Below, piece by piece: positions 28,201-37,088 of a stretch of 64,000 bases of DNA. The notes under the pieces were generated by a model. It was not told the DNA's origin and did no database searches. It was given only the letters and a program-made list of their open reading frames with translations. The stretch's first letter is position 1. The number at the start of each line of letters is the position of its first letter. Position numbers and translations under genes: made by a program. Origin of the DNA: Gimesia maris (lineage in GTDB: Bacteria; Planctomycetota; Planctomycetia; Planctomycetales; Planctomycetaceae). The stretch lies in contig NZ_CP042910.1 in NCBI RefSeq assembly GCF_008298035.1, positions 4,851,001 through 4,915,000 on the forward strand, in the 5' to 3' direction.

Positions 28201-31200
28201 AAGTCTGTACTCGCTGGCAATGATGCTGCTGATCATCAAATCGGAATCGCTTCTGAATCATCTGAAAGTTAAAGAAATTCGATTGCGATATTTGCCTCGA
28301 CTGCTGGCGGATAAAACAACCTGGCGTAATCTGAGCGTGCTGGGGGTCACTTTGCCACTATCCGTAATCACCATCTTTCAGATCAATGGTTACTGGTTGG
28401 ATTTTTCCCATGATCCGCAGCTTGTTTCTATATCAGATCGCGTCATACCCATGCTGACATTCTGTATGCCTCTCATACTCCTGCTGGTATCGGTGGTCTG
28501 CTATGCGATTCATTTTCGATCAGCAGGCTGGATGTTGATGGGTTCTCACTTCCTGGCATTGGTTGTCATCACGGGAACGATCATGAGCTTCACCGAACCC
28601 ATCTCCTCCTTTGGAGCGGCTTCCTGGCTTCGAACATCCATCTTAACGGGTCTCGCATCTTCACTGTATGGTCTCTGCTGGCTGAAGCTGCTACCGAAAA
28701 TCAGCCCGGAATTGAAAACACCTCTCACACTGACACCTGTTAACTGGCCTCTGATTCGCGTACATGCTGTTACCATGCTCTGCCTGATTGCCGGACCTTA
28801 CCTGCTCCCATTTTTGATGAATCTGTCAAACCCTCTACAGGATTGGGAAAAATTCTTTCCTCAGATTCCACGAACCGTGCTGGTGTCACTCGGTCTGGCA
28901 ACCGGGTTCCTCTGGTGGTTTTCGCGACGCTTCACCAGCAGCCTGTTGACTAACGGCATGACATTTCTCGGTTGTGCCTCGATTGGATTCGCAACAATTC
29001 TTTTCCGCCAGCACTCTGAAATGCCTGCCTGGAAAATCAATTTCCTGATGGAAGCGGGATTGATACTGGTAGGAAGCCTCCATACATTCAGTTTCCTGTT
29101 GAAACATCGATTGAATAATCAGCCCTCAGAAGCACTGCCAAGCGTCAGACGGCATTTCTACTGGAGTCAGGTTCTGGTCGTGACGCTGTTTCTGTACGCG
29201 TTTCGAGGAGCCTGGTACGATGCGCTGAGACCTCTGCCTGCAACAACCATCGCCGGCTTTGGAACGCTGGTTTATTTCCTGCTGGGCATTTCTCTTCGCA
29301 AAGAATTTCTGAAATACGCATCGCTGGCATCTGCGTTGCTGGGGACACTTTTTTTTGTGACTGCCACCTGGAATCTACAGACCGATTCCGTCTCTGCGCA
29401 ACAGGCAATTGATCTGGTTAAATGGATGATCACAACGGCTGCCGTCATATCCGGGTGCTGGCTGACAATTGATCTGTATCAGATGCAACGGGCCAAAAAG
29501 GACATCACAACGGTTGAATCGCCGGCCCTCCAGCAGATCATCTCGCGAATTCTGACATTCACGATCCTGTTCTACACCCTCCTGATCACAGTCACTCGAT
29601 CATTTCTGTTACAATCAGAAGTCCCCGTCATTCGCGATCTTGCAGGCTGGGCCACCTTACTGTCAGTGACACTGCTATTAATCGCTTTACTCTGGGATCC
29701 GAAAAGTCGCTACAGCCTGCAGGCACTTTTTCTCATAGGCATCTGTTATATCGGTACTTTCCTGAGTAACGAAACAGAACTTCGTCTGCTGGCGCAACAC
29801 TCGGGGCTGGCTGTTTCCGGTTATGCCTGTCTGATTGGAATCCTGTGGCGGTTACGTGGCGCTGTGATACCGCTCACTCACAGCCTCAGAATGCCAAAGC
29901 AAATTCAGCATTCCAGCCGCTGGTTGCCTTCCGCAATCACAATCCTCGCCGTTTATTCGATCCTGGCTCTGCTCCACAGTGTACTGAGTTTTGAAGAATC
30001 AAGTCTACGGTGGTGGTCGGTGGCAGGAACCTTGATTACAGGATTTGCTTTTTATGCATTCAGTGATCTCAGTGAGTATTCCCTGCCGTTTAAGAAACGA
30101 ACCCTGTTGGCATCCGGTATCGGTTTTGTCTATGCTGGCTGGGTTTTGCTCCCGGTAAAAAACAACTTTTACTGGCTCGATCATTTGATTCGTCTGCTGG
30201 AAGTTGTTTCCGTGCTGAGTCTGATTCTGACTGTCATCCAGGTCAAATGGAGATCCCTCACAGCCGACTGGTCGGAAGCCGTTCGTATAAGTTCACGCAC
30301 ATTTTTGTCAGCAGCGGGTTTCTCGCTTTTCTCTATTCTGATCTCAGAAGCAGGATTTCGAATCGCTGGAATTCCTCTGCAACTCTCCGCTGCCAGGATT
30401 GGTGTCGTTTCTCTGACGCTGGTTTCTTTATCTGCCGCCCTGATCCTGATGGCAGCAATTCCCAAATACGATCCCTTTCAATTATCCCTGAAACGGCGGA
30501 TGTGGTATGTGTATGCAGCCGAAATCGTGCTGGCACTGCTGTTCCTGCACATCTACCTGACCATGCCCGAACTGTTCCGCGGGTACCTGCTCCCTTACTG
30601 GCCATACATTGTGATTGCCATTGCCTTCGCAGGCGCGGGAGTCGGTGAATTATTCGATCGTATCGGCCTGAATGTACTCTCTGAACCGCTACAGCGAACG
30701 GGAACTTTCCTTCCCTTACTCCCGGCACTCAGCTTCTGGATTCACGCTGCCTCTCATGAGCAGTCACCCATTGTGGGCGAGTATTCGATGGTTCTGCTGT
30801 TAATTGGAATCGTGTATGTCACGATGAGCTTATGGCGAAAATCGTTCGTCTACACAACTCTGGCAGCACTTGCCGGCAATGGTGCCTTGTGGGCCTTCTG
30901 GATGGAACAGGGGCAGGTCTTTACGCAACATCCTCAACTCTGGTTGATCCCCCCTGCCCTCTCCGTGCTGATCGCCACGCACTTGAATCGAGAGAAACTC
31001 AACACAGCACAACTGACTGCCATCCGATATTTCGCCACGATGTCCATCTATATCAGTTCGACGGGAGACATGTTTATCGCGGGCGTCGCGAACAGCCTGT
31101 GGCCACCCGTGATCCTCTGCAGCCTGTCAGTGCTGGGTGTCTTCGCCGGAATGATGTTCCGGGTACGCGCCTTCCTCTATGCCGGATCGTCATTTCTGGT

Positions 31201-31375
31201 GCTCTCGATAGTGAGTATGATCTGGCATGCTTCCCAGTCGCTGGGTCATGTCTGGCCGTGGTGGGCGTTTGGAATCAGCCTGGGGATCTGCATCCTGACT
31301 CTGTTCGGGATGTTTGAGAAACGCAGAAACGAAATGCTGGAACTGGTGGGTCAGCTCAAAACATGGGACCGTTGA
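25229..31375 (+). CDS. Giant polytopic membrane protein, 2048 aa (DUF2339/DUF2157-like)
   Basis: One uninterrupted frame of 2048 codons. The N-terminus is a single TM helix (IFYLSILIGLMIITVVGHGIWVLIA). A cytoplasmic stretch of about 150 residues follows, with a SHOCT-like helical hairpin (YLRRLYYEGKIPEQEFQKLL, about 67-86) and a Pro/Glu-rich linker. From residue about 190 the rest is almost wholly hydrophobic, on the order of fifty TM segments. The first repeat unit, RWGELVSGLLIVGSAIGLVVS, resembles the start of DUF2339/DUF2157 membrane proteins. Short basic loops with R/K and paired Trp recur. It shows no transporter motif or catalytic loop. The function is unknown. It is transcribed alone, and the end is closed by a strong hairpin before typA. 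Confidence 0.85.
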   Translation: MAGIFYLSILIGLMIITVVGHGIWVLIASLFRASSTLKSLSDESAHAPSVQPPLEITFNEDRQIAQRYLRRLYYEGKIPEQEFQKLLHYTTEEFISPTRPEPAPSPQSTQPMAKVRTESPVPTPVEPEIAAEEVTDFLDESDFLEDSATQLKPEIFSLSSQKLTQQSKSLEPPTEKRAIGSLLNAFMEDKNIRWGELVSGLLIVGSAIGLVVSLWSTLKNQIPYLPALLFLLATAAIHGAGLYTFKRWKLESTSRGLLLITVLLVPLNFLAGIRLSDHRPATDPLFILAISIGFAAFGWMVSSASRILVSFGRFPLLGIVLGTSAGQLIISRVASSEPTFLQTNLLAILPAGCFIVGVALILKQTLKWKEVTDSRARELVTLGGLSVFAVLAPCWLLIWNTTNRLETFSCLTPLFSLMEILLLGLGLVLHHRKNGDATPHWALTGSSIAIFSALMILINFAIAWPRVDILIVLGIVNCISLSSLAIQGRFALCQIPALISAAIAGLLGFHLLTGTITWEGTSQTALIEALLLGRSSIVLAIFTILTTAGALFLNRTGKQEDARYFLYTAGCFSILSTLIAAYAGFITQTDLNWTTLALLMNTIFCLLANWRVQRKSLSAIASFLGFLTLQHALCLNLSIRDGLSHLKLFPDAPFVWGCFIHATTGLLFLIGLHYWCRNRNPTQPAWSLIPVKSNHFTRPMIAGSVCTSLLMIPYVLLQNLSAEMHAFYSFWLMLIWISIALILKSDRWFLCSQFAGTAGSLYSATAIGMRYRLWEGDGFEHPRFWLIHILAVIIWILVGSVIHSKKYSRNMLGALSRSARRNLQPALLAGSIMATGFVLCAALYPAILTQLKDSYAIAAIHRLAIPFLAVFFIYIMVLVGIVLTSPKPKRLHSLPGLIMALLLLIIVSNISGFDQYLPLFSFQLKFASEAFSYWSWLCLSLLIVACLPYLNSRFQSGTALGVLFISYLVPFLIAGYFIEQNCAADILRWGLSLYSLAMMLLIIKSESLLNHLKVKEIRLRYLPRLLADKTTWRNLSVLGVTLPLSVITIFQINGYWLDFSHDPQLVSISDRVIPMLTFCMPLILLLVSVVCYAIHFRSAGWMLMGSHFLALVVITGTIMSFTEPISSFGAASWLRTSILTGLASSLYGLCWLKLLPKISPELKTPLTLTPVNWPLIRVHAVTMLCLIAGPYLLPFLMNLSNPLQDWEKFFPQIPRTVLVSLGLATGFLWWFSRRFTSSLLTNGMTFLGCASIGFATILFRQHSEMPAWKINFLMEAGLILVGSLHTFSFLLKHRLNNQPSEALPSVRRHFYWSQVLVVTLFLYAFRGAWYDALRPLPATTIAGFGTLVYFLLGISLRKEFLKYASLASALLGTLFFVTATWNLQTDSVSAQQAIDLVKWMITTAAVISGCWLTIDLYQMQRAKKDITTVESPALQQIISRILTFTILFYTLLITVTRSFLLQSEVPVIRDLAGWATLLSVTLLLIALLWDPKSRYSLQALFLIGICYIGTFLSNETELRLLAQHSGLAVSGYACLIGILWRLRGAVIPLTHSLRMPKQIQHSSRWLPSAITILAVYSILALLHSVLSFEESSLRWWSVAGTLITGFAFYAFSDLSEYSLPFKKRTLLASGIGFVYAGWVLLPVKNNFYWLDHLIRLLEVVSVLSLILTVIQVKWRSLTADWSEAVRISSRTFLSAAGFSLFSILISEAGFRIAGIPLQLSAARIGVVSLTLVSLSAALILMAAIPKYDPFQLSLKRRMWYVYAAEIVLALLFLHIYLTMPELFRGYLLPYWPYIVIAIAFAGAGVGELFDRIGLNVLSEPLQRTGTFLPLLPALSFWIHAASHEQSPIVGEYSMVLLLIGIVYVTMSLWRKSFVYTTLAALAGNGALWAFWMEQGQVFTQHPQLWLIPPALSVLIATHLNREKLNTAQLTAIRYFATMSIYISSTGDMFIAGVANSLWPPVILCSLSVLGVFAGMMFRVRAFLYAGSSFLVLSIVSMIWHASQSLGHVWPWWAFGISLGICILTLFGMFEKRRNEMLELVGQLKTWDR

Positions 31376-31378
31376 CCG

Positions 31379-31409
31379 GCTGCTGTGAATCCGGACGATT
31401 CACAGCAGC
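31379..31409. terminator. Perfect 13-bp hairpin between convergent genes
   Basis: GCTGCTGTGAATC (31379-31391) pairs with GATTCACAGCAGC (31397-31409) around a 5-base loop, just after the stop of the giant gene and 16 bases from the typA stop. It is symmetric and could stop or protect transcripts from both sides. Neither flank has a T run, so it is not a classic intrinsic terminator. Confidence 0.6.
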
Positions 31410-31424
31410 GCGAATCATTCGAGA

Positions 31425-33248
31425 TTATACATCGGTCGTCGTTCGATGATTGCGTTTACGTTCATTCTCCGTCAGATAGATCTTTCGCAATCGGATGATT
31501 TTTGGAGTAATTTCCACATACTCGTCGTACTCAATGTACTCCAGAGCCGCTTCCAGACTCATGTCCCGAGGCGGTTTGAGGACCATGTTCTCATCCGAAC
31601 CGGAAGCACGCACGTTGGTCAGTTTCTTACCACGAATGGGATTCACAACCAGGTCGTTATTGCGGACGTTCTCGCCGACGATCATACCTTCATAAACGTC
31701 TGCACCGGGTCCGACAAAGAACTCAGCCCGGTCACGAAGTTTCCATAAGGCATATCCGACGGCCTGACCTTTATCCTGCGAAATCAGTACGCCATTCGCA
31801 CGTCGCGGGACGTCCCCTTCTGTCACCTTATAGGCTTCGAAGCGGTGATTGATGATTGCTTCGCCGCGGGTTGCATTCAGCAGACGGGTACGCAGACCAA
31901 TCAGACCACGAGCAGGGATGGAAAACTTGAGATGAGACATCCCCGTTTCACTGGAAGTCATATCGATCATCTGTCCACGACGGGCACAGACCAGTTCCAT
32001 CACGGAACCAACGACTTCTGAGGGAGCATCTACTTCCAGAGATTCAAATGGTTCATGCCATTTGCCGTCAATTTTCTTACGAATGACTTCCGGCTTACCG
32101 ACAGACAGTTCATAACCTTCACGTCGCATCTGCTCAATCAATACGGATAAATGCAGAATCCCACGACCTGAGACAGAGAAGGAATCTTTATCTTCCCGCT
32201 CGGTCACACGAAGAGCCACATTCGATTCCAGTTCCCGCATCAGTCGATCACGCAGGTTTCGGCTGGTCACATACTTTCCATCCTGTCCTGCCAGAGGCGA
32301 ACTGTTGATGGTAAACAGCATGGACAGAGTTGGTTCATCGACATCGATGCGAACCAGGGCCTGCGGTTTTTCTGCACAGGCGACGGTATCACCGATTTCC
32401 GGGTTATCCAGCCCCACCAGAGCGACAATATCGCCGGCAGAAGCTTCATCAACGGGAGCCCGTCCCAGATTATTAAATAGTTCTACTGAATCGACGGTGC
32501 ACTTCAGATGGTCCCCATTACGCTTGATGAGGGTTACGCGTTCGCCGGTATGAACTTTTCCACTGCTGATACGGCCGGTAGCAACACGTCCCACATACTC
32601 TGACCATTCCAGAGTGGTCACCATCATGGTCAGTGGTGCATCCTGATTCACATCGGGAGCAGGAACATTTTCCAGTACCATATCCAGCAACGGATGAATA
32701 CTGTTGCCGAAGTTATCCAGATCATGCGTCGCAAAACCTTCGCGGGCGCTGGCGTAGATATAAGGGAAGTCGAGGGTTTCATCGTCAGCTTCCAATTCCA
32801 CGAACAGGTCGAACATCTCACTTAAGACATGATCGGGTCGGCAGTCGGAACGGTCAATTTTGTTGATGACGACCAGAGGCTTCAAACCACATTCCAGTGC
32901 TTTTTTCAAAACAAAGCGGGTCTGTGGACGAGGTCCTTCAAATGCATCTACCAGAATCAGGACACCGTCGGCCATGCGGAGCACACGTTCGACTTCCCCG
33001 CCAAAGTCAGCGTGGCCTGGAGTGTCGATGATGTTGATTTTTACGCCCTTATACATCAATGCGATGTTCTTGGCCAGAATCGTAATGCCGCGTTCCCGTT
33101 CCAGATCGTTGGAATCCAGGATACAGTCGCCCTTTAATTGAGAATCACGGAAATGGCCACTTTGATGCAGCAAGGCATCGACCAGTGTCGTTTTCCCATG
33201 GTCCACGTGCGCGATAATCGCAATGTTCCGCACATCTTCTCGTTTCAT
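31425..33248 (-). CDS. typA: Ribosome-binding GTPase TypA/BipA
   Basis: 607 residues, the usual length. The GTPase motifs are G1 [12 protein letters not shown], the effector region [14 protein letters not shown]3 [12 protein letters not shown] and G4 [16 protein letters not shown]-like domains follow, then the TypA-specific C-terminal domain ([57 protein letters not shown]). It binds ribosomes and aids 50S assembly and stress adaptation, notably at low temperature. It is a single gene with its own promoter. Confidence 0.97.
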   Translation of the reverse strand: MKREDVRNIAIIAHVDHGKTTLVDALLHQSGHFRDSQLKGDCILDSNDLERERGITILAKNIALMYKGVKINIIDTPGHADFGGEVERVLRMADGVLILVDAFEGPRPQTRFVLKKALECGLKPLVVINKIDRSDCRPDHVLSEMFDLFVELEADDETLDFPYIYASAREGFATHDLDNFGNSIHPLLDMVLENVPAPDVNQDAPLTMMVTTLEWSEYVGRVATGRISSGKVHTGERVTLIKRNGDHLKCTVDSVELFNNLGRAPVDEASAGDIVALVGLDNPEIGDTVACAEKPQALVRIDVDEPTLSMLFTINSSPLAGQDGKYVTSRNLRDRLMRELESNVALRVTEREDKDSFSVSGRGILHLSVLIEQMRREGYELSVGKPEVIRKKIDGKWHEPFESLEVDAPSEVVGSVMELVCARRGQMIDMTSSETGMSHLKFSIPARGLIGLRTRLLNATRGEAIINHRFEAYKVTEGDVPRRANGVLISQDKGQAVGYALWKLRDRAEFFVGPGADVYEGMIVGENVRNNDLVVNPIRGKKLTNVRASGSDENMVLKPPRDMSLEAALEYIEYDEYVEITPKIIRLRKIYLTENERKRNHRTTTDV

Positions 33249-33360
33249 GACTCTTAATTCTTCCCAAAATGGATCTCTCGGGAAACCGTCTTAATATTCA
33301 AACGTTCCTTACAGGGAACAGAGGGTTTCGCCAAAAAACCGCCTCTCAGCGCATCAGGCA

Positions 33361-33389
33361 ACTATAGAAGCCGCAAAATATATCAACAA
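33361..33389 (-). promoter_or_regulatory. Probable promoter of typA
   Basis: Reading leftward, TTGTTG (33389-33384) and TATAGT (33366-33361) are 17 bases apart. The leader to the ATG is about 105 bases and contains a 5-bp hairpin, GTTCC/GGAAC (33304-33319). Confidence 0.55.
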
Positions 33390-33536
33390 TAGATTACTAA
33401 CGCAAAGCCCAGAATTGGACATTCTTACTGGTAGTTCTGATCGGTTTTAGCGATACTTTTACCAAATACGATGCGCAATCTTCACAAAGTAAGAGTTCTC
33501 ACCTTAAATTCGTTATCCACAAAGGGGTTATATCTT

Positions 33537-35138
33537 ATGGACTATCTACGTCTGCAGATTTGCCTTTGTTTTTATTTCTTCACTTTCGTTCCGTCAGTCA
33601 CACTTTTTGCCCAGGATGAGTCTTCGTTTGACATCCTGCTCAAAGGGGGAACGATCATTGATGGCTCGGGAAAACCAGGATTTCCTGGCGATGTCGCAAT
33701 CAAAGACGACCGGATTGTACAAATCAGCCCCGAGATCAAAGGGACTGCCAGAGAGACGATTCCCTGTCACGGACTGACCATAGCTCCGGGATTCATCGAC
33801 CTGCATAACCACAGTGACCGGCAGATTATTTCGCCTTTAACCCGGGCGAACATGAATTATGTCACCCAGGGATGTTCCACAATTGTGACTGGAAATTGTG
33901 GCAGTGGCCCGGTCGATACAGAAGAATATTACCGTATCATCGAGGCTGCGGGAAGCGGAACAAATGTTCTGCATCTGATACCGCAGGGATCCCTGCGTGA
34001 CGAAGTCATGGGATCCGGACAGCGTGAGCCCACAGCCGAGGAACTGCAGAAGATGAAAGCTCTAGCTGAGAAAGCCATGCAGGATGGTGCCTGGGGCATG
34101 TCTACCGGGCTGATCTATGTCCCCAGTTCCTATGCCGGAACGGACGAACTGGTGGAACTGGCTCGAATCGTGTCACGTTTCCAGGGGATCTATACCAGCC
34201 ATATTCGCAATGAAAGCACGGAACTACTGGCCGCCGTCAACGAGGCCTTGAAAATCGGTCAGCAGGCAAAGCTGCCCGTTCACATTTCCCACTTCAAATC
34301 CAGCGGCCAGGATGCCTGGGGGCTGGTGATCCGGGCCGCCGCCATGATTGAGGATGCCCGCAAACAGGGACAGAAAGTCACCGCCGATCAATATCCCTAT
34401 ATCGCTTCCAGCACCTCCCTGGGAGCCACGCTGATCCCTGCCTGGGCCAGAGCTGGCAGTAACAAAGAACTCGTGGCCCGACTGGAAGCTCCTGAGACCT
34501 CAGAAAAAATCATCAAAGCCATTCAAAGTAATATTGAAAAGCGCGAAGAGGGAAAAGCGGTTCGCATCGCCCGCTATTCTGATCGCCCGGACTGGGTGGG
34601 TAAAAATCTGCTGCAGATTGCAGAGAAAGAGAACAAGAGCGTACTGGACATTGTTCTGGAAATCACACGTCAGGGTGGTGCTTCTGTCGTCAACTTCAGT
34701 ATGAATGAAGCCGACGTCCGTCAGATCATGAAAATTGACTGGGTGGCCACCGCTTCTGACGGCCGGGCTTACCTGCCCGGATCGGATCGTCCTCATCCTC
34801 GCAACTATGGAACCTTTCCCCGCAAGCTGAGTTATTACGCTCTGCAGCAGAAAGTGATTCCCCTGGAACATGCCGTACGAAGTATGACTGGCCTGCCGGC
34901 AGATATTCTGGGGCTCAAAGGCAGAGGCTACCTGCGGAAAGGAGCGTACGCTGATATCGTCGTTTTTGATACCAGAACCCTGATTGATAAAGCAACATTC
35001 GACAATCCCCACCAGTATTCCGAGGGAATCCGTTATCTGTTTGTGAATGGCAGCCCTGCCATCAATGCCGGTTTTCCTACTGGCAGCCTGGCTGGTAAAG
35101 CACTGCGCCATCAGACAGCTGCGAAAAAAGAGAAGTAA
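33537..35138 (+). CDS. Secreted N-acyl-D-amino-acid deacylase-type amidohydrolase
   Basis: The ATG at 33537 follows AAAGGGG and opens a signal peptide (LQICLCFYFFTFVPSVTLFAQ), giving 533 residues. The D-aminoacylase motifs are clear: metal site GFIDLHNHSD, bridging Cys in TGNCGSGP, His ligands in YTSHIRNES and HISHFKSSG, and the C-terminal ATASDGRAYLPGSDRPHPRNYGTFPR. The enzyme would hydrolyse N-acylated D-amino acids or related amides outside the cytoplasm, perhaps products of peptidoglycan turnover. mfnB starts only 8 bases after its stop, implying one transcript, although the two functions have no obvious link. Confidence 0.92.
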   Translation: MDYLRLQICLCFYFFTFVPSVTLFAQDESSFDILLKGGTIIDGSGKPGFPGDVAIKDDRIVQISPEIKGTARETIPCHGLTIAPGFIDLHNHSDRQIISPLTRANMNYVTQGCSTIVTGNCGSGPVDTEEYYRIIEAAGSGTNVLHLIPQGSLRDEVMGSGQREPTAEELQKMKALAEKAMQDGAWGMSTGLIYVPSSYAGTDELVELARIVSRFQGIYTSHIRNESTELLAAVNEALKIGQQAKLPVHISHFKSSGQDAWGLVIRAAAMIEDARKQGQKVTADQYPYIASSTSLGATLIPAWARAGSNKELVARLEAPETSEKIIKAIQSNIEKREEGKAVRIARYSDRPDWVGKNLLQIAEKENKSVLDIVLEITRQGGASVVNFSMNEADVRQIMKIDWVATASDGRAYLPGSDRPHPRNYGTFPRKLSYYALQQKVIPLEHAVRSMTGLPADILGLKGRGYLRKGAYADIVVFDTRTLIDKATFDNPHQYSEGIRYLFVNGSPAINAGFPTGSLAGKALRHQTAAKKEK

Positions 35139-35146
35139 TCACCGCC

Positions 35147-35923
35147 GTGAGTCATTTCAGAAAAGACGCAGCATTGAATCTACAGCACACACAGTTACTG
35201 GTCAGTGTCAGGAACGGAGCAGAAATCGCTCCTGCGATCGCTGGAGGTTGTGAAATACTCGACTTCAAAGACCCTCGTCGCGGTGCACTCGGGCGAGTCG
35301 ATGATGCAATACTCAATGCTGCAATTGGGTACTGTCAACAATATTCTGTGACCATCCCTCTCAGTATGGCGCTGGGAGAACTCTGCGAATGGAATACAGG
35401 ACAAAGCAGCCTGTCGATTCCCTCAGAGATTACTTTTTTGAAGATGGGATTCTCGCAATGCAATGGATCCCCGCACTGGATTTCAGACTGGCAGAACCTG
35501 ATCCAACGGATCGAAGAGAGTAGCAAACATCAACATCAATGGATCGCGGTTGCCTATGCAGACTGGAGACGGGCCGATTCCCTCTCGCCATACAAAATTC
35601 TGGAAACAGCCTGTGAAAATGGGTGTGCTGGATTGCTGATTGACACTTTCTCAAAACAGAACGGCAGGCTGCTGGATCTGCTCTCTCCCGAAACACTTGG
35701 TGAGATCATCGAACTGGCGCGAGCCAGACAACTGAAAATTGCATTGGCTGGTTCTCTGCGTATTCAAGACCTGGAAATCCTGTCCGATCTGGCACCAGAC
35801 ATCATTGGCATCCGCGGCGCTGCCTGTCTCGGCTACAGCAGAACCAGTGCGATCCAGGAATCTGCCATCAGAGACTTCCGGAAGCAGATGAGTTTCAGGC
35901 AAAAATCAATGCGATCAGGATGA
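35147..35923 (+). CDS. mfnB: (5-formylfuran-3-yl)methyl phosphate synthase (MfnB-like)
   Basis: 258 residues starting at GTG. The TIM-barrel family makes the furan unit of methanofuran from two glyceraldehyde-3-phosphate molecules. The opening LLVSVRNGAEIAPAIAGGCEILDFKDP matches the family start. The active-site residues known from the archaeal enzyme can be placed: Asp39 and Lys41 (ILDFKDP), Lys99 (FLKMGF), and Asp166 and Lys170 (LIDTFSK). The phosphate-binding end is IIGIRGAACLGYSRTS. Planctomycetes carry the tetrahydromethanopterin/methanofuran-linked C1 pathway, which explains this archaeal-type gene in a bacterium. Its 3' end overlaps that of the convergent HtrA-like gene by 9 bases. Confidence 0.85.
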   Translation: MSHFRKDAALNLQHTQLLVSVRNGAEIAPAIAGGCEILDFKDPRRGALGRVDDAILNAAIGYCQQYSVTIPLSMALGELCEWNTGQSSLSIPSEITFLKMGFSQCNGSPHWISDWQNLIQRIEESSKHQHQWIAVAYADWRRADSLSPYKILETACENGCAGLLIDTFSKQNGRLLDLLSPETLGEIIELARARQLKIALAGSLRIQDLEILSDLAPDIIGIRGAACLGYSRTSAIQESAIRDFRKQMSFRQKSMRSG

Positions 35924-37009
35924 GGTGGTTGCTGAGACGGTATGCTGCCTGGCATCCTTCAATGGATTATAAGGGGCATATTCTTTCAACTTCAGCTTCT
36001 GGATCATGGGAACGACGTGATTGGCCGGGATGGCGAATGATTTGGTTCTGCCGGCACGGGCAATATTCAAACCAATGGCATTCCCCTGCAGATCAACAAT
36101 TACACCACCACAGTCTTCCGGACGTAAGACGGTATCGTGTTGCAGAACTTCGGTGAATCCCGTTTTTCGACGACTGAGAGCACCGCCCATTTTTTTCTGC
36201 ATTTCCCGCAGGCGATCATAAATCAGCATTTGAGGATCAGTCAGGACGACAACCGCAGTCACTTCTTCTTTTTCGCGAAGGACTTTAACAAGAACCCGGT
36301 CACCGGGCAAAAACTTACGCACGAAATTGGAAAGTGCACGGGCACTGTCGATCTCTTCACCAGCGACACTCAGGATCACATCTCCCGGCTTCAATCCCGC
36401 TTCTTCTGCTCCACTTTCACGCATGACGTGTTTGACCAGGGCGCCACCAACGGCGTCGTCAATCTGAACCCCCAGAACTCCGGGAGCAGGATCGATTTTC
36501 CGTCGGGCAACACTGAGCACACCGACACTGACTGGAGACATGCTTAAACCGGGGGTGACCAGCCATTGTCCCACCTGGGGATCCGCGTCGGACTTCCATT
36601 TCACGGTAGGTAGATTTTTAGCGTCTATTTTGATCAAAGCCAGATCGAGTTTTCCATCGACCCCAATGATTTCAGCCTGGTAGCGTTCCGCCGTCGATAA
36701 TTCACAGGTGACTTCCCCTTCCAGTTGGCTGGCTTTAGTCAGGATCCACCCATCGGATTCTACAATGGCTCCCAGAGATGTTTCTTTGCCATCGGAACGA
36801 ACGCGGACGGTCCATGAACGTGGAGTCGAAACGACTGAGCGAAAAGCCCGCCGCATCTGTGAGCCACTGGTCAACTGGCTGGGCTGCAGTTGATCCCAGG
36901 CAAAACTCTGAGAAGACTGCCAGCCCATGCAAACCGATACAATTGAAAGCAATAAAACAAACCGGACAGCAGGTGTTTTATGCTTTCTCGTATTTTGATC
37001 CTGGTTCAA
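35915..37009 (-). CDS. HtrA-like pseudoprotease with PDZ domain inserted in the protease fold
   Basis: 364 residues from a TTG start supported by AGGAGATAGAC directly upstream. The N-terminus is a signal peptide (VRFVLLLSIVSVCMGWQ). Residues about 65-170 match the first half of an HtrA trypsin domain (GWILTKASQLEGE, LDLALIKIDAKNLPTVKW). The catalytic His position is Ser94; Asp122 is kept. Residues about 175-258 are a PDZ domain (SGAEEAGLKPGDVILSVAGE). The second half of the protease fold follows only then: VLQHDTVLRPEDCGGVIVDLQG and TKSFAIPANHVVPMI. The nucleophile Ser is replaced by Cys300. Ordinary HtrA has PDZ after the whole protease domain. With two triad members changed it is probably a binding partner, not a protease. 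It is 79 bases downstream of the active HtrA gene on the same strand. Confidence 0.85.
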   Translation of the reverse strand: MNQDQNTRKHKTPAVRFVLLLSIVSVCMGWQSSQSFAWDQLQPSQLTSGSQMRRAFRSVVSTPRSWTVRVRSDGKETSLGAIVESDGWILTKASQLEGEVTCELSTAERYQAEIIGVDGKLDLALIKIDAKNLPTVKWKSDADPQVGQWLVTPGLSMSPVSVGVLSVARRKIDPAPGVLGVQIDDAVGGALVKHVMRESGAEEAGLKPGDVILSVAGEEIDSARALSNFVRKFLPGDRVLVKVLREKEEVTAVVVLTDPQMLIYDRLREMQKKMGGALSRRKTGFTEVLQHDTVLRPEDCGGVIVDLQGNAIGLNIARAGRTKSFAIPANHVVPMIQKLKLKEYAPYNPLKDARQHTVSATTSS

Positions 37010-37088
37010 GTCTATCTCCTCACGTATGGTTTTTCAGTTGATCTTTTTTTCGGAGCAGAAACCAAGATCGAGTTTGAGTTGTCATATC

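Noticed and set aside
34500..35111. 203-codon minus-strand frame in the amidohydrolase gene
   Set aside because: Shadow of conserved metal-site codons on the plus strand.
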